Assembly (NCBI GenBank): GCA_903822525.1
Contig: CAIJPI010000213.1
Span: forward strand, 1 to 36,783
Reading direction: 5' to 3'
Source of the DNA: an uncultured Bacteroidales bacterium
GTDB taxonomy: Bacteria > Bacteroidota > Bacteroidia > Bacteroidales > UBA4417
Length of the DNA stretch: 36,783 bases
Part shown: positions 1 to 8,642 of the stretch, in pieces
Numbering within the stretch: the first letter of the stretch is position 1
Layout: each line of letters starts with the position of its first letter
The notes under the pieces: model-generated
What the model was told of the DNA's origin: nothing
What the model saw: only the letters and a program-made list of their open reading frames with translations
Databases searched by the model: none
Position numbers and translations under genes: made by a program

Positions 1-29
1 CAAAAGAACATTAAATAAGCTCCACGTAT

Positions 30-1193
30 ATGGATACCAAAGTAATATTTACAAAGAAATTTTATTATATAACCTACGGGCTTATGGGCCTTGGAGTTAT
101 CGGGCTGGTTTATGGTTTCCTCACTGATAGCCATCGTACATGGGCCAACCTGCTGATGGACAATTACTATTTTCTTTCATTGGCATTAGGAGCAGCTTTC
201 TTTTTCAGCCTGCAGTATATAACGCAATCGGGGTGGTCGGCTATGTTCAGGCGAATCCCTGAAGCATTGATGGCTTATATTCCTTATGCAGGAATCATTA
301 TGCTGGTGATGTATTTCGGACTTCATGATATTTACCATTGGTCGCATCCTGACCTTGTTGCTAACGATGAGTTGCTGGCGCACAAAGCACCTTACCTGAA
401 TATTCCATTCTTTATGATCAGACTGGTGATCTTTTTCGCTGCATGGATATTGCTTACCCGTTACCTGCGTAAATTATCATTACAGGAAGATGCTTTAGGC
501 AGTAAGGAACTATTCGAAAAAATGGAGTTCTGGTCGAAAGTATTCATTTTTGTTTTGGCCATAACATTCTCCGCTGCTTCGTTCGACTGGATTATGTCGA
601 TTGACGCACATTGGATCAGCGGCATTTTTGCCTTTAAGAACTTTGCAGCTGCATTTTACCATGGCACTTCACTTATTGGTTTAATTGCAATTATACTTCA
701 TAAAAAAGGCTATTTCAAAGATATGAATGAATACCACCTGCTTGATTTTGCGAGGTATATGTTCGGATTAAGCATCATCTGGGGCTATTTGTATTTTTCC
801 CAGTTTGCACTGATCTGGTTTGGAAATCTACCCGAAGAAACCATTTATTATGCAAGGCGTTGGGAAAACGGATGGATTATCTTCGTTTTCATGAATTTTG
901 CCCTTAACTGGTTTATTCCTTTTATTGTTTTGCTTCCGCAGAAACTGGATAAGAACATCAATGTTGTATATGGTATTTGTATTCTTCTGCTCGTTGGTTT
1001 ATATACCGATATTTATGAGCAGGTAATGCCTGATTTCCTGGCTTCCCCATCTTTGGGAATAATCGAAATCGGAGTATTTGCCGGACTGGCAGGATTATTC
1101 CTGTTCGCATTCGCAAAAGCGCTGGCATCAGCACCGCTGATTGCTAAGAACCATCCTTACCTGGATGAAAGTATTCATCATCATTTGCATTAA
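30..1193 (+). CDS. actF: Alternative complex III (quinol:cytochrome c/electron acceptor oxidoreductase) membrane subunit ActF
   Basis: 387-aa polytopic membrane protein with ActF-like sequence (SAASFDWIMSIDAHWISGIFAFKNFAAAFYHGTSLI; ARRWENGWIIFVFMNFALNWFIPFIVLL), located ahead of a cytochrome oxidase operon. Confidence 0.85.
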   Translation: MDTKVIFTKKFYYITYGLMGLGVIGLVYGFLTDSHRTWANLLMDNYYFLSLALGAAFFFSLQYITQSGWSAMFRRIPEALMAYIPYAGIIMLVMYFGLHDIYHWSHPDLVANDELLAHKAPYLNIPFFMIRLVIFFAAWILLTRYLRKLSLQEDALGSKELFEKMEFWSKVFIFVLAITFSAASFDWIMSIDAHWISGIFAFKNFAAAFYHGTSLIGLIAIILHKKGYFKDMNEYHLLDFARYMFGLSIIWGYLYFSQFALIWFGNLPEETIYYARRWENGWIIFVFMNFALNWFIPFIVLLPQKLDKNINVVYGICILLLVGLYTDIYEQVMPDFLASPSLGIIEIGVFAGLAGLFLFAFAKALASAPLIAKNHPYLDESIHHHLH

Positions 1194-1491
1194 GAGATAA
1201 AATAACTGCCCTGTATATAAACGCAATACAAATAACCAAGTAGATTATCAGTACTAAGAATTTTGGTTCAGGAATGTAATTATTTCATGCGTATATATTT
1301 TTGTTAAGCGTTTAAAATGAGTGTTTTAACAAACAGGTTAAGAGAGTAAATTTTCATGCTCGTACTTCCTCCCAATAATTGCTAATCGGGATTTGTGACA
1401 TCGGTTGGTGCTTATCCTGTTTTTAAAATCAATTTCATCTTCGTGATTCCGACTTTACGGATACACAGTAAAAAAACGACTTTGTAATAAA

Positions 1492-1770
1492 TTATGCTAC
1501 TGCTACCAGTTCTTCTTGTCTAATTTCAAGTCCTAGTTCTTTTAGCTTGTTCAAGAGATTATTGACTTGCTTGTTTTTTCGTTTGGGGTTATTATGTAAA
1601 ATGGGTTCTTTATAAGCCTCTTTGTTTTTAATGATGTGGTATGAAGCAATGATAATTTTGTGACCTACGGCAACAATCGCTTTCTTTTTACCACGTCTGG
1701 TAATGAGACTCTGATATTTACGCTTCAAATACCCATCTTTCTTCCGAGTCGCTCCCCATGCACATTCCAC
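1492..1770 (-). CDS. IS110-family transposase C-terminal part, in a different frame from 1770..2732
   Basis: MECAWGATRKKDGYLKRKYQSLITRRGKKKAIVAVGHKIIIASYHIIKNKEAYKEP continues the canonical IS110 C-terminus. A -1 shift at the A9 tract (minus strand; 1815-1823) joins the two ORFs as GGKKKSATTIHGNKYLQSTLVECAWGATRKK. Confidence 0.75.
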   Translation of the reverse strand: MECAWGATRKKDGYLKRKYQSLITRRGKKKAIVAVGHKIIIASYHIIKNKEAYKEPILHNNPKRKNKQVNNLLNKLKELGLEIRQEELVAVA

Positions 1771-2732
1771 TAAGGTAGATTGTAAGTATTTGTTCCCGTG
1801 GATGGTGGTTGCGCTTTTTTTTTACCTCCACTCTCGTTATTGCCAGGACTCATCCCGGCCCAACTGCTCAGATGTTGTTCACTGGAAAATTGACTCATGT
1901 CGGCTCCTATTTCGCTGATAATACTAACTGCACTATCATAAGCTACTCCTGGTATGGTTTGCAATAATTCTATCTCTACCGAATATTGCTTAGCCATTTC
2001 ATCTATCTGTCTTTCTATCTTTGCGATGAGCTTTTCTTTGTCGGCCTTGCTCTCTTGAATGACCTGCAACATAAAACGATGATGCTTAGTAAGCCGCCCT
2101 TCTAACGCTAATCGAAACTCAGATTTGCTTGCTTTTATCTTCCCATGATAATGCTTTATCAATTCATTAATGTTCGTTTTCCCTGCTATCAAATCTTCAA
2201 TGATTTTTGTACCTACTGCTCCATCTACGTTGGTAAGAACACTACTTAATTTGATATTCGCATCTTCCAGTATCTTGATGATACGGTTTTTCTCGCTGGA
2301 GGCCTGTGCTACTACTTTCTTTCTGTATCGAACCAAGTCCCGCAAATCGCGGATTTCAACCGGAGGGATAAAACTTGGTTTTAACAAACCACTTACCAAT
2401 AGCTTACTTAACCATTGGCTATCCTGCTTATCGGTCTTGTGCCCCGGCACATTGCGAACGTGTCGGGCATTAACCAGAATAATCTCAAAATCACCTTCTT
2501 CAAGAATATTGAATACAGGTTTCCAGTAAACACCCGTGCTTTCCATGGCTACATGGGTAACACTTTCGGATTTGCACCATTCTCTTAACTCTGTCAAAGA
2601 ACTGGTAAAGGAGGTGAACTCCTTTGTTTCGTATTTGTTTTCACTCTTACGAATGGTGGCTACTATTATGTCCTTATGAACATCTATCCCGCAGCCAACT
2701 TTTACTACCTGATCGAAAAGAACCTTTTCCAT
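1770..2732 (-). CDS. IS110-family transposase, N-terminal DEDD domain plus catalytic-serine region (frame ends after GNNESGGKKK)
   Basis: GCGIDVHKDIIVATI, AMESTGVYWKPVFNIL and HKTDKQDSQWLSKLL motifs; C-terminal LSSWAGMSPGNNESGGKKK then an out-of-frame tail. Confidence 0.85.
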   Translation of the reverse strand: MEKVLFDQVVKVGCGIDVHKDIIVATIRKSENKYETKEFTSFTSSLTELREWCKSESVTHVAMESTGVYWKPVFNILEEGDFEIILVNARHVRNVPGHKTDKQDSQWLSKLLVSGLLKPSFIPPVEIRDLRDLVRYRKKVVAQASSEKNRIIKILEDANIKLSSVLTNVDGAVGTKIIEDLIAGKTNINELIKHYHGKIKASKSEFRLALEGRLTKHHRFMLQVIQESKADKEKLIAKIERQIDEMAKQYSVEIELLQTIPGVAYDSAVSIISEIGADMSQFSSEQHLSSWAGMSPGNNESGGKKKAQPPSTGTNTYNLP

Positions 2733-3071
2733 AACGTTGAATGTTTTTGCAAAGGTCTATATTCATTCTCGGTTGGGGCGATTATTTTTAGCCCATGGGG
2801 ATTTCATCTGTTATTAATTTGTTTTTTAACGGTCAGATGGAATACGCCAGATTGATCTTAATATCATCTCCGGTTGGTGATTTATTCCAATCATGGCTAT
2901 TTAATGTGTTTATTTTTTAATTTAGTTCGGCAAGCTCACTATAAATTTTACGGGTCACATGGAATTATTAACGTCTTGCTTATTTTTAAAGGTGTTAATG
3001 AGCTAAAGGTTCGCCTGGAATAATCAGCCCTCTGTGAGACAATTTATTGTCATGGCTCGTTTCATCTTTAC

Positions 3072-3157
3072 AAAGCATCAAAGCCCGGATATTGCCGGGC
3101 TTTTGCATTTCATTGGTAAGCCTTTTTAACAAAATTTAGCCGGTACTGATTGCAAAT
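3072..3157. repeat. Direct repeat copy 1 flanking the TA module (contains a hairpin/terminator)
   Basis: AAAGCATCAAAGCCCGGATATTGCCGGGCTTTTGCATTTCATTGGTAAGCCTTTTTAACAAAATTTAGCCGGTACTGATTG closely matches 3909-3993. Confidence 0.85.
3079..3104 (+). terminator. Rho-independent terminator-like hairpin in repeat copy 1
   Basis: AAAGCCCGG-ATATTG-CCGGGCTTTT stem with a T-run. Confidence 0.6.
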
Positions 3158-3257
3158 CAGCGCCAGCTGGAGGAAATAATTATTGATATCAATCTTAGTA
3201 ATACTTTTTGTTTCGTATTTTTGTATTACTGTTGATTTTACTTAAAAAACAACCATT

Positions 3258-3494
3258 ATGGACATACAGGCACAAAAAACAATTATAATAGAGCAGTTTA
3301 AACAGCTGAACGATATAAACCTGATTAATGCTATCAAAAGCATACTCGATTACGCGATAAAGAAAGAAAAAGATATTTATGACATACCTGAAGCCCATCA
3401 GCAAATGGTAATGGAACGGTATGATAAAGTACGTAAAAACCCGGAAAGGCTTTTAGATTTGGACGAAGCTCTAAATACGCTGAAAGCCAAATGA
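3258..3494 (+). CDS. Putative antitoxin of a RelE/ParE-type TA module
   Basis: 78-aa protein immediately upstream of, and overlapping (ATGA) with, a RelE/ParE-like toxin; an addiction-module-antitoxin-like sequence. Confidence 0.7.
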   Translation: MDIQAQKTIIIEQFKQLNDINLINAIKSILDYAIKKEKDIYDIPEAHQQMVMERYDKVRKNPERLLDLDEALNTLKAK

Positions 3495-3808
3495 AGAAGT
3501 ACAAAGTAAAAATTGACCCTGAAGCACTTGCCGATATTCAGAACATTACCAACTGGTATAGTCAGGCACAGGATAAACTTGGTGAAAGATTTCAGGATAC
3601 TGCCATTTCAAAAATAAAACGGCTAAGCAAAGACCCTCAGATATTCGCTATCAGATACCTTGAAATCAGGTGCATGCAGGTAACGAAATTCCCCTACCTG
3701 ATTCATTTTTATATTAACGAGGAAACCAATACAGTGGAAGTATTGGCTGTGATAAGTACCAACCGGAATCCTGACATCCGGGAAGAAAAAACAGGTAAGC
3801 ATATTTAA
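3491..3808 (+). CDS. RelE/ParE family toxin
   Basis: MKKYKVKIDPEALADIQNITNWYSQAQDKLGERF...FPYLIHFYINEETNTVEVLAVISTNRNP has the ParE/RelE plasmid-stabilization layout. Confidence 0.85.
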   Translation: MKKYKVKIDPEALADIQNITNWYSQAQDKLGERFQDTAISKIKRLSKDPQIFAIRYLEIRCMQVTKFPYLIHFYINEETNTVEVLAVISTNRNPDIREEKTGKHI

Positions 3809-3850
3809 AAGTTAAAAACTATTGATCGTATACCTGATAAGGACAAGCAA

Positions 3851-3880
3851 GTAATAAAAAAATATTGTTGTTTTTATTAC
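3851..3880 (+). terminator. AT-rich perfect hairpin downstream of the toxin gene
   Basis: GTAATAAAAA-AATATTGTTG-TTTTTATTAC, 10-bp perfect arms. Confidence 0.5.
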
Positions 3881-3908
3881 CAGAGGCAAAATGAAACTTT
3901 AGCTCTTT

Positions 3909-3993
3909 AAAGCAGCAAAGCCCGGATATTATCGGGCTTTGCCTTTCATTGGCATGCCTTTTTAACAAAATTTACCCGGCACTGATTGAAAAT
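3909..3993. repeat. Direct repeat copy 2 flanking the TA module (contains a hairpin/terminator)
   Basis: AAAGCAGCAAAGCCCGGATATTATCGGGCTTTGCCTTTCATTGGCATGCCTTTTTAACAAAATTTACCCGGCACTGATTG closely matches 3072-3157. Confidence 0.85.
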
Positions 3994-4099
3994 TAATGTT
4001 CGCAGGGGTTCCCGAAAGGATGGATGTCTATGGCACCACATGTAATTATTTGCGGGGTAGCGGGGGGGGGAGAGCTTACCTGTTCATTAATTCATTTTT

Positions 4100-4146
4100 C
4101 CTAAATCCGATTAATACTCTGTTTTACAGAGTATTATCGTTTTAGG
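4100..4146. repeat. Long palindrome/stem-loop upstream of the SCO1 gene
   Basis: CCTAAATCCGAT-TAATACTCTG-TTTTA-CAGAGTATTA-TCGTTTTAGG: perfect 10-bp inner arms plus outer CCTAAA/TTTAGG arms. Confidence 0.75.
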
Positions 4147-4345
4147 TAAAAACCGAACTATAAAAAGTGAATAAACTTTTCAGGAATTTCAGTTTTCGTT
4201 AAACAAAACCTAAGCAATTCTTGTTAATAAAGCGTTAATTAAATTTTATTAAGGTAATATTCATGGTCTGAAATTCAGGCCAAACTATAAATCATTATCT
4301 TTCAGGAATAAACCATATACATTGCACAAAACAATTTTATCACAA

Positions 4346-5143
4346 ATGAAAAAAACCATCTCATGGTTTGCACTGCCGATATTGCTGACAGTAATGCTTT
4401 TTTATACCAATTTTGTTTCAGCGCAAAATGAAAAGGAACAGGAAGTCGGAATTACTGAACACCTCGATGAATACATACCTTCGGATATTATTCTCACCGA
4501 CCACACCGGAAAGGTTGTTAACCTTAAACAACTGATCAACAAACCAACCGTATTGTGTTTCGTGTATTACAGGTGCCCGGGTATCTGCAGTCCGCTGATG
4601 AATGGCCTTGCGGAAGTTATGGCAGCAACCGGCATGGTGCTTGGTAAAGATTACCAGGCAGTCACCATTAGTATTGATCCCCGCGAAACGTATGATCTGG
4701 GAAAGAAAAAAAGGGAATCTTATCTTAAAAAGCTGAAGGGCCAGGATGGTTCGGGATGGACTTTCCTGGTTGGTGACAGTGCCAATGTAGCCAAAGCGAC
4801 TAATGCACTAGGATTTAAGTATAAGTTTGTAAACAACGAGTTTATGCACGAAGGCGCATTAATGATGATCAGTCCTGATGGAAAGATTACACGATACCTG
4901 AAAGGGATAAGTTTTGTGCCTTTTGAGTTCAGGCTTGCATTGGTAGAAGCCTCGGAGGGGAAATCAGCCCCTACAATTATAAAAGTGTTAAAATATTGCT
5001 ATTCCTACGACAGAAAGACGGAAAGATATTCACTTGACGTTACACGTATAACAGCCACTTTAACCATTATTTTCGCTGTTTCGCTGCTTACATACCTGCT
5101 CATTCGTGGACGGAGAAAAAAAACAAAACCTGCTAACCAATAA
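4346..5143 (+). CDS. SCO1/SenC family copper chaperone; ATG start preferred over the TTG at 4322
   Basis: CxxxC copper motif in VYYRCPGICSPLMNGL and a downstream His (NEFMHEGALMM); N- and C-terminal TM segments. Confidence 0.85.
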   Translation: MKKTISWFALPILLTVMLFYTNFVSAQNEKEQEVGITEHLDEYIPSDIILTDHTGKVVNLKQLINKPTVLCFVYYRCPGICSPLMNGLAEVMAATGMVLGKDYQAVTISIDPRETYDLGKKKRESYLKKLKGQDGSGWTFLVGDSANVAKATNALGFKYKFVNNEFMHEGALMMISPDGKITRYLKGISFVPFEFRLALVEASEGKSAPTIIKVLKYCYSYDRKTERYSLDVTRITATLTIIFAVSLLTYLLIRGRRKKTKPANQ

Positions 5144-5157
5144 TTATTCAAATATAC

Positions 5158-6774
5158 ATGACCGGAAATTCTTCAACTCATCGGCTGCCCAGTTACCTTG
5201 AATACCAGGGTAAGTACACCGGAATCCGTTCCTGGATCTTATCTACCGATCACAAGCGTATAGCCCTGCTATACCTGTACTCGCAGATATTTTTCTTCCT
5301 GGCCGGACTGGTAATGGGATTATTTATGAAGCTCGAGCTTATTGCGCCCGGGCAACAGATTATGGGGCCCCAGGCTTATAATGCACTTTTCACTGTGCAT
5401 GGTCTAACCATGATATTCCTTTTTATCATACCGGGACTGGCAGCATCGTTCGGCAACTTTATGATCCCGATTATGATAGGTGCTAAAGACGTTGCCTTCC
5501 CTAAACTGAATTTATTCTCCTGGTATCTTTTTATTGCAGGCGCTGTAATTATTCTGGTCGGAATATTTTCCGGCGACGGTCCTCCTGATACCGGCTGGAC
5601 ATTCTATGCACCTTATAGTCTGAAAACAAATACTAATGTGGTGCTTTCTGTTTTCGGGGCATTTGTGCTTGGATTTTCATCGATTCTTACCGGCCTGAAC
5701 TTTATTGTTACTATTCACCGCATGCGGGCACCGGGAATGGGATTTTTCCGTATGCCTTTGTTTATATGGTCGTTATACGGTACTGCATGGATTCAGCTTC
5801 TGGCAACTCCGGTAGTGGGAATCACCTTTCTTATGGTTGTTGCTGACCGTTTGCTTGACATTGGTTTCTTCGATCCTGCCAAAGGCGGAGATCCTGTATT
5901 GTATCAGCATCTCTTCTGGATTTACTCGCATCCCGCAGTATATATCATGATTTTACCTGCCATGGGTGCCATCACCGAAATTATTGTTACTTTTTCACGA
6001 CGGACTGTATTCGGGTACAAAGCCATAGCCATGTCGAGTCTTGCCATTGCATTTGTCGGTTACCTGGTATGGGGACATCATATGTTTACTTCAGGAATGA
6101 GCGAAACGGCACGCCTCATTTTTTCCTTCTTAACTTTCCTCGTAGCCATACCGAGCGCCATTAAAGTATTTAACTGGACAGCAACCATGTATAAAGGATC
6201 CATTTCACTTGAACCACCTTTCTGGTGGGCGATGGCCTTTATCTTTATATTTATGATCGGCGGACTTACCGGGCTTATTCTGGGAAGTGTTTCCACGGAT
6301 GTACACGTTCACGATACGATGTTTGTTGTGGCGCATTTCCATTACATTGTGTTCGGAGGTGCGGGAATAGCATTTTTTGCGGCACTGCATTACTGGTATC
6401 CTAAAATGTTCGGCAAGATGTACAATAAGAAAATTGCAAACTGGGGACTTATCGGCTTGTTTGTAGGTTTCAACACCACTTATCTGCCTATGTTCTTCCT
6501 TGGTTTCATGGGGATGCCACGACGGTATTACGATTATCTTCCTCAATTTGCTGATCTCAACCTCTTATCTACAGTTGGATCATGGGTAATGGCCACGTCA
6601 TTACTTCTTGTGATCGTGAACCTGCTGCGTGCTAAAAAGGGAACTCCGGAAGAAATGGACAATCCATGGGGTGGTCGTACACTTGAATGGACAATAGAAT
6701 CGCCTCCTTCGCTCGAAAATTTTGAGGAGATACCCGTTATCGACCGCGAACCTTATGAACTAAAATCTAAATAA
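5158..6774 (+). CDS. coxA: Cytochrome c oxidase subunit I, A2-type (YSHPAVY motif)
   Basis: WIYSHPAVYIMILPAMG, VWGHHMFTSGM and VHDTMFVVAHFHYIVFGG heme/CuB ligand motifs. Confidence 0.95.
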   Translation: MTGNSSTHRLPSYLEYQGKYTGIRSWILSTDHKRIALLYLYSQIFFFLAGLVMGLFMKLELIAPGQQIMGPQAYNALFTVHGLTMIFLFIIPGLAASFGNFMIPIMIGAKDVAFPKLNLFSWYLFIAGAVIILVGIFSGDGPPDTGWTFYAPYSLKTNTNVVLSVFGAFVLGFSSILTGLNFIVTIHRMRAPGMGFFRMPLFIWSLYGTAWIQLLATPVVGITFLMVVADRLLDIGFFDPAKGGDPVLYQHLFWIYSHPAVYIMILPAMGAITEIIVTFSRRTVFGYKAIAMSSLAIAFVGYLVWGHHMFTSGMSETARLIFSFLTFLVAIPSAIKVFNWTATMYKGSISLEPPFWWAMAFIFIFMIGGLTGLILGSVSTDVHVHDTMFVVAHFHYIVFGGAGIAFFAALHYWYPKMFGKMYNKKIANWGLIGLFVGFNTTYLPMFFLGFMGMPRRYYDYLPQFADLNLLSTVGSWVMATSLLLVIVNLLRAKKGTPEEMDNPWGGRTLEWTIESPPSLENFEEIPVIDREPYELKSK

Positions 6775-6781
6775 ACAGTCT

Positions 6782-7399
6782 ATGGAACAACAACATGTAG
6801 CACACACAGATCACTTTGATCCGGTTGCATCAAAACTTGGAATGTGGCTGTTTATCTTTACCGAAATACTGCTCTTCGGCGGACTGTTTATTGTTTATTC
6901 GGTATACAGGTACAAGCATCCTGTTGAATTTCACCTTGCTGCGGAAGAACTTGATGTAACTATTGGCCTTATCAATACTATTATTCTATTAATCAGTAGT
7001 ATGACAGTTGCCATGTCAATTACCGCCCTTCAGCTTGGTAATAAAAAACTCACCTTGATATTGTTGGGAACCACCGGTTTGCTGGCACTAGTTTTCCTTG
7101 TAAATAAATATTTTGAATGGGGCGCTAAAATTCATCACGACATTTATCCTGGCAGTGAATTTCTTTTAAGCCTGAGTAAAGGCGATATGCTGTTCTTCGG
7201 TTTATATTTCTTTATGACCGGACTGCATGCGTTGCACATTATTGCGGGACTAGCCTTGTTAGGCGTAGCCTTCTTTAAAGTGAAAAACGGATCTGTAAAT
7301 AAGGACCGTATTTCTTTATTGGAGAATGGCGGACTTTACTGGCACCTGGTCGATTTAATCTGGATTTTCCTGTTCCCGTTGTTCTATCTAATACATTAA
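6782..7399 (+). CDS. coxC: Cytochrome c oxidase subunit III
   Basis: KLGMWLFIFTEILLFGGLF, FFMTGLHALHIIAG and YWHLVDLIWIFLFPLFYL motifs. Confidence 0.92.
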   Translation: MEQQHVAHTDHFDPVASKLGMWLFIFTEILLFGGLFIVYSVYRYKHPVEFHLAAEELDVTIGLINTIILLISSMTVAMSITALQLGNKKLTLILLGTTGLLALVFLVNKYFEWGAKIHHDIYPGSEFLLSLSKGDMLFFGLYFFMTGLHALHIIAGLALLGVAFFKVKNGSVNKDRISLLENGGLYWHLVDLIWIFLFPLFYLIH

Positions 7400-7404
7400 G
7401 CCCT

Positions 7405-7692
7405 ATGAGCGAACATAAAAACCACATATCCTCTTATAAGTCGCAGATAGTAGTTCTGCTAACCCTTATAGTACTCACGGTGCTAACTGTAACGATTACA
7501 AGTGTTCACCTTGGTCCGTTCAACACAGCAGCAGCCATGCTTATTGCATCTGTTAAGGCTACTATAGTTCTGCTTTACTTCATGCATCTGAAGTTTGATG
7601 AAAAAATATACCGATTTATGGTTACTCTTGTGTTAGCCATTTACGCAGTAGTGATTATCATAACATTTTTTGATTACTTATACCGGCCATAG
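7405..7692 (+). CDS. Cytochrome c oxidase subunit IV (prokaryotic small subunit)
   Basis: Three-TM 95-aa protein with VKATIVLLYFMHLKFD, in the cox operon. Confidence 0.85.
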   Translation: MSEHKNHISSYKSQIVVLLTLIVLTVLTVTITSVHLGPFNTAAAMLIASVKATIVLLYFMHLKFDEKIYRFMVTLVLAIYAVVIIITFFDYLYRP

Positions 7693-7694
7693 TT

Positions 7695-8642
7695 ATGTTC
7701 TCAGGATACTCAAATTTTTCGGGAGGAGTTGATACCGCTTTTGCTATCATTGTTGGAATCTCCCTTTTCTTCCTTATAGGAATCACTGCCGTTATTATCA
7801 CTTTTATTATCAAATACAACAAGAAGAATAATCCTGTTGCGTCTGAAATAGAAGGAAGTAATAAACTGGAAATCATCTGGACTGTTATTCCGTTGATCCT
7901 CGTACTATTCATGTTCTGGCTGGGCTGGAGTTCGTATATTCCTATGCGGAAGGTTCCTGCCGATGCCATGAAAATTAAAGTAACCGCGCAAATGTGGAGC
8001 TGGCGCTTTGAATACCCGAACGGAAAAGTGGAAGATACACTTTATGTCCCTGTTAATAAAGCGGTTGTACTAAACATGGTTTCGCTCGATGTGATTCATA
8101 GTTTATACATTCCTGCTTTCAGGATCAAGGAAGATGTTGTTCCCGGCAAAGCAGAAAACTATATGTGGTTCAAATCACTGGTGCCGGGCTCGTACGATCT
8201 TTTCTGTGCAGAATACTGCGGATTACGACATTCGTATATGGGCACCATTGTTGAAGTTGTCGATCAGGGCACTTTCGATAAATGGTATGCATCCGCTCCG
8301 GTAAAAGTTGACTCAGTAGTGGCTGCAAAACCAGGTTTCGAAGGAAAACTTCTCTCTGAACAAAAAGGCTGTATTGCATGTCATTCAGCTGACGGGACTA
8401 AGATAGTCGGACCTTCATACAAAGGAATTTTCGGGCATAAAGTTACTGTTGAAACCAATGGGAAGGAGCGTGAAATTACAGTAGATGAAGAGTATATCAA
8501 AAAATCAATACTTGAGCCTGAAGCAGATATCGTTAAAGGATTCCCGAAAGGAACGATGATTTCATATAAAGGGAAGATAACTGATGAGGAACTTGACAAA
8601 ATAATCGAATACATCAAAACACTAAGTGAAGAAAAGAAATAA
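7695..8642 (+). CDS. coxB: Cytochrome c oxidase subunit II with fused C-terminal cytochrome c domain (caa3-type)
   Basis: CuA motif CAEYCGLRHSYM; C-terminal heme c motif GCIACHSADGTKIVGPSYKGIFG and a later Met (GTMISY). Confidence 0.93.
   Translation: MFSGYSNFSGGVDTAFAIIVGISLFFLIGITAVIITFIIKYNKKNNPVASEIEGSNKLEIIWTVIPLILVLFMFWLGWSSYIPMRKVPADAMKIKVTAQMWSWRFEYPNGKVEDTLYVPVNKAVVLNMVSLDVIHSLYIPAFRIKEDVVPGKAENYMWFKSLVPGSYDLFCAEYCGLRHSYMGTIVEVVDQGTFDKWYASAPVKVDSVVAAKPGFEGKLLSEQKGCIACHSADGTKIVGPSYKGIFGHKVTVETNGKEREITVDEEYIKKSILEPEADIVKGFPKGTMISYKGKITDEELDKIIEYIKTLSEEKK

Larger units (their letters stand above)
1400..2960 (-). mobile_element. IS110-family insertion sequence; exact ends not determined
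   Basis: DEDD plus Transposase_20-type transposase ORFs on the minus strand with noncoding flanks. Boundaries are approximate: no clear terminal inverted repeats were seen, as expected for IS110. Confidence 0.6.

Noticed and set aside
2170-2529. 119-aa plus-strand ORF inside the transposase gene
   Set aside because: Antisense to a well-supported IS110 transposase CDS; no recognisable protein features.
3072-3993. TA-flanking repeats as integron attC sites
   Set aside because: No paired RYYYAAC/GTTRRRY core sites and no imperfect attC-like fold around them; the hairpin looks like a terminator.
6205-6546. Antisense ORFs 6078..6296 and 6205..6546 within coxA
   Set aside because: Fully overlap the highly conserved coxA coding strand; composition is consistent with shadow ORFs.
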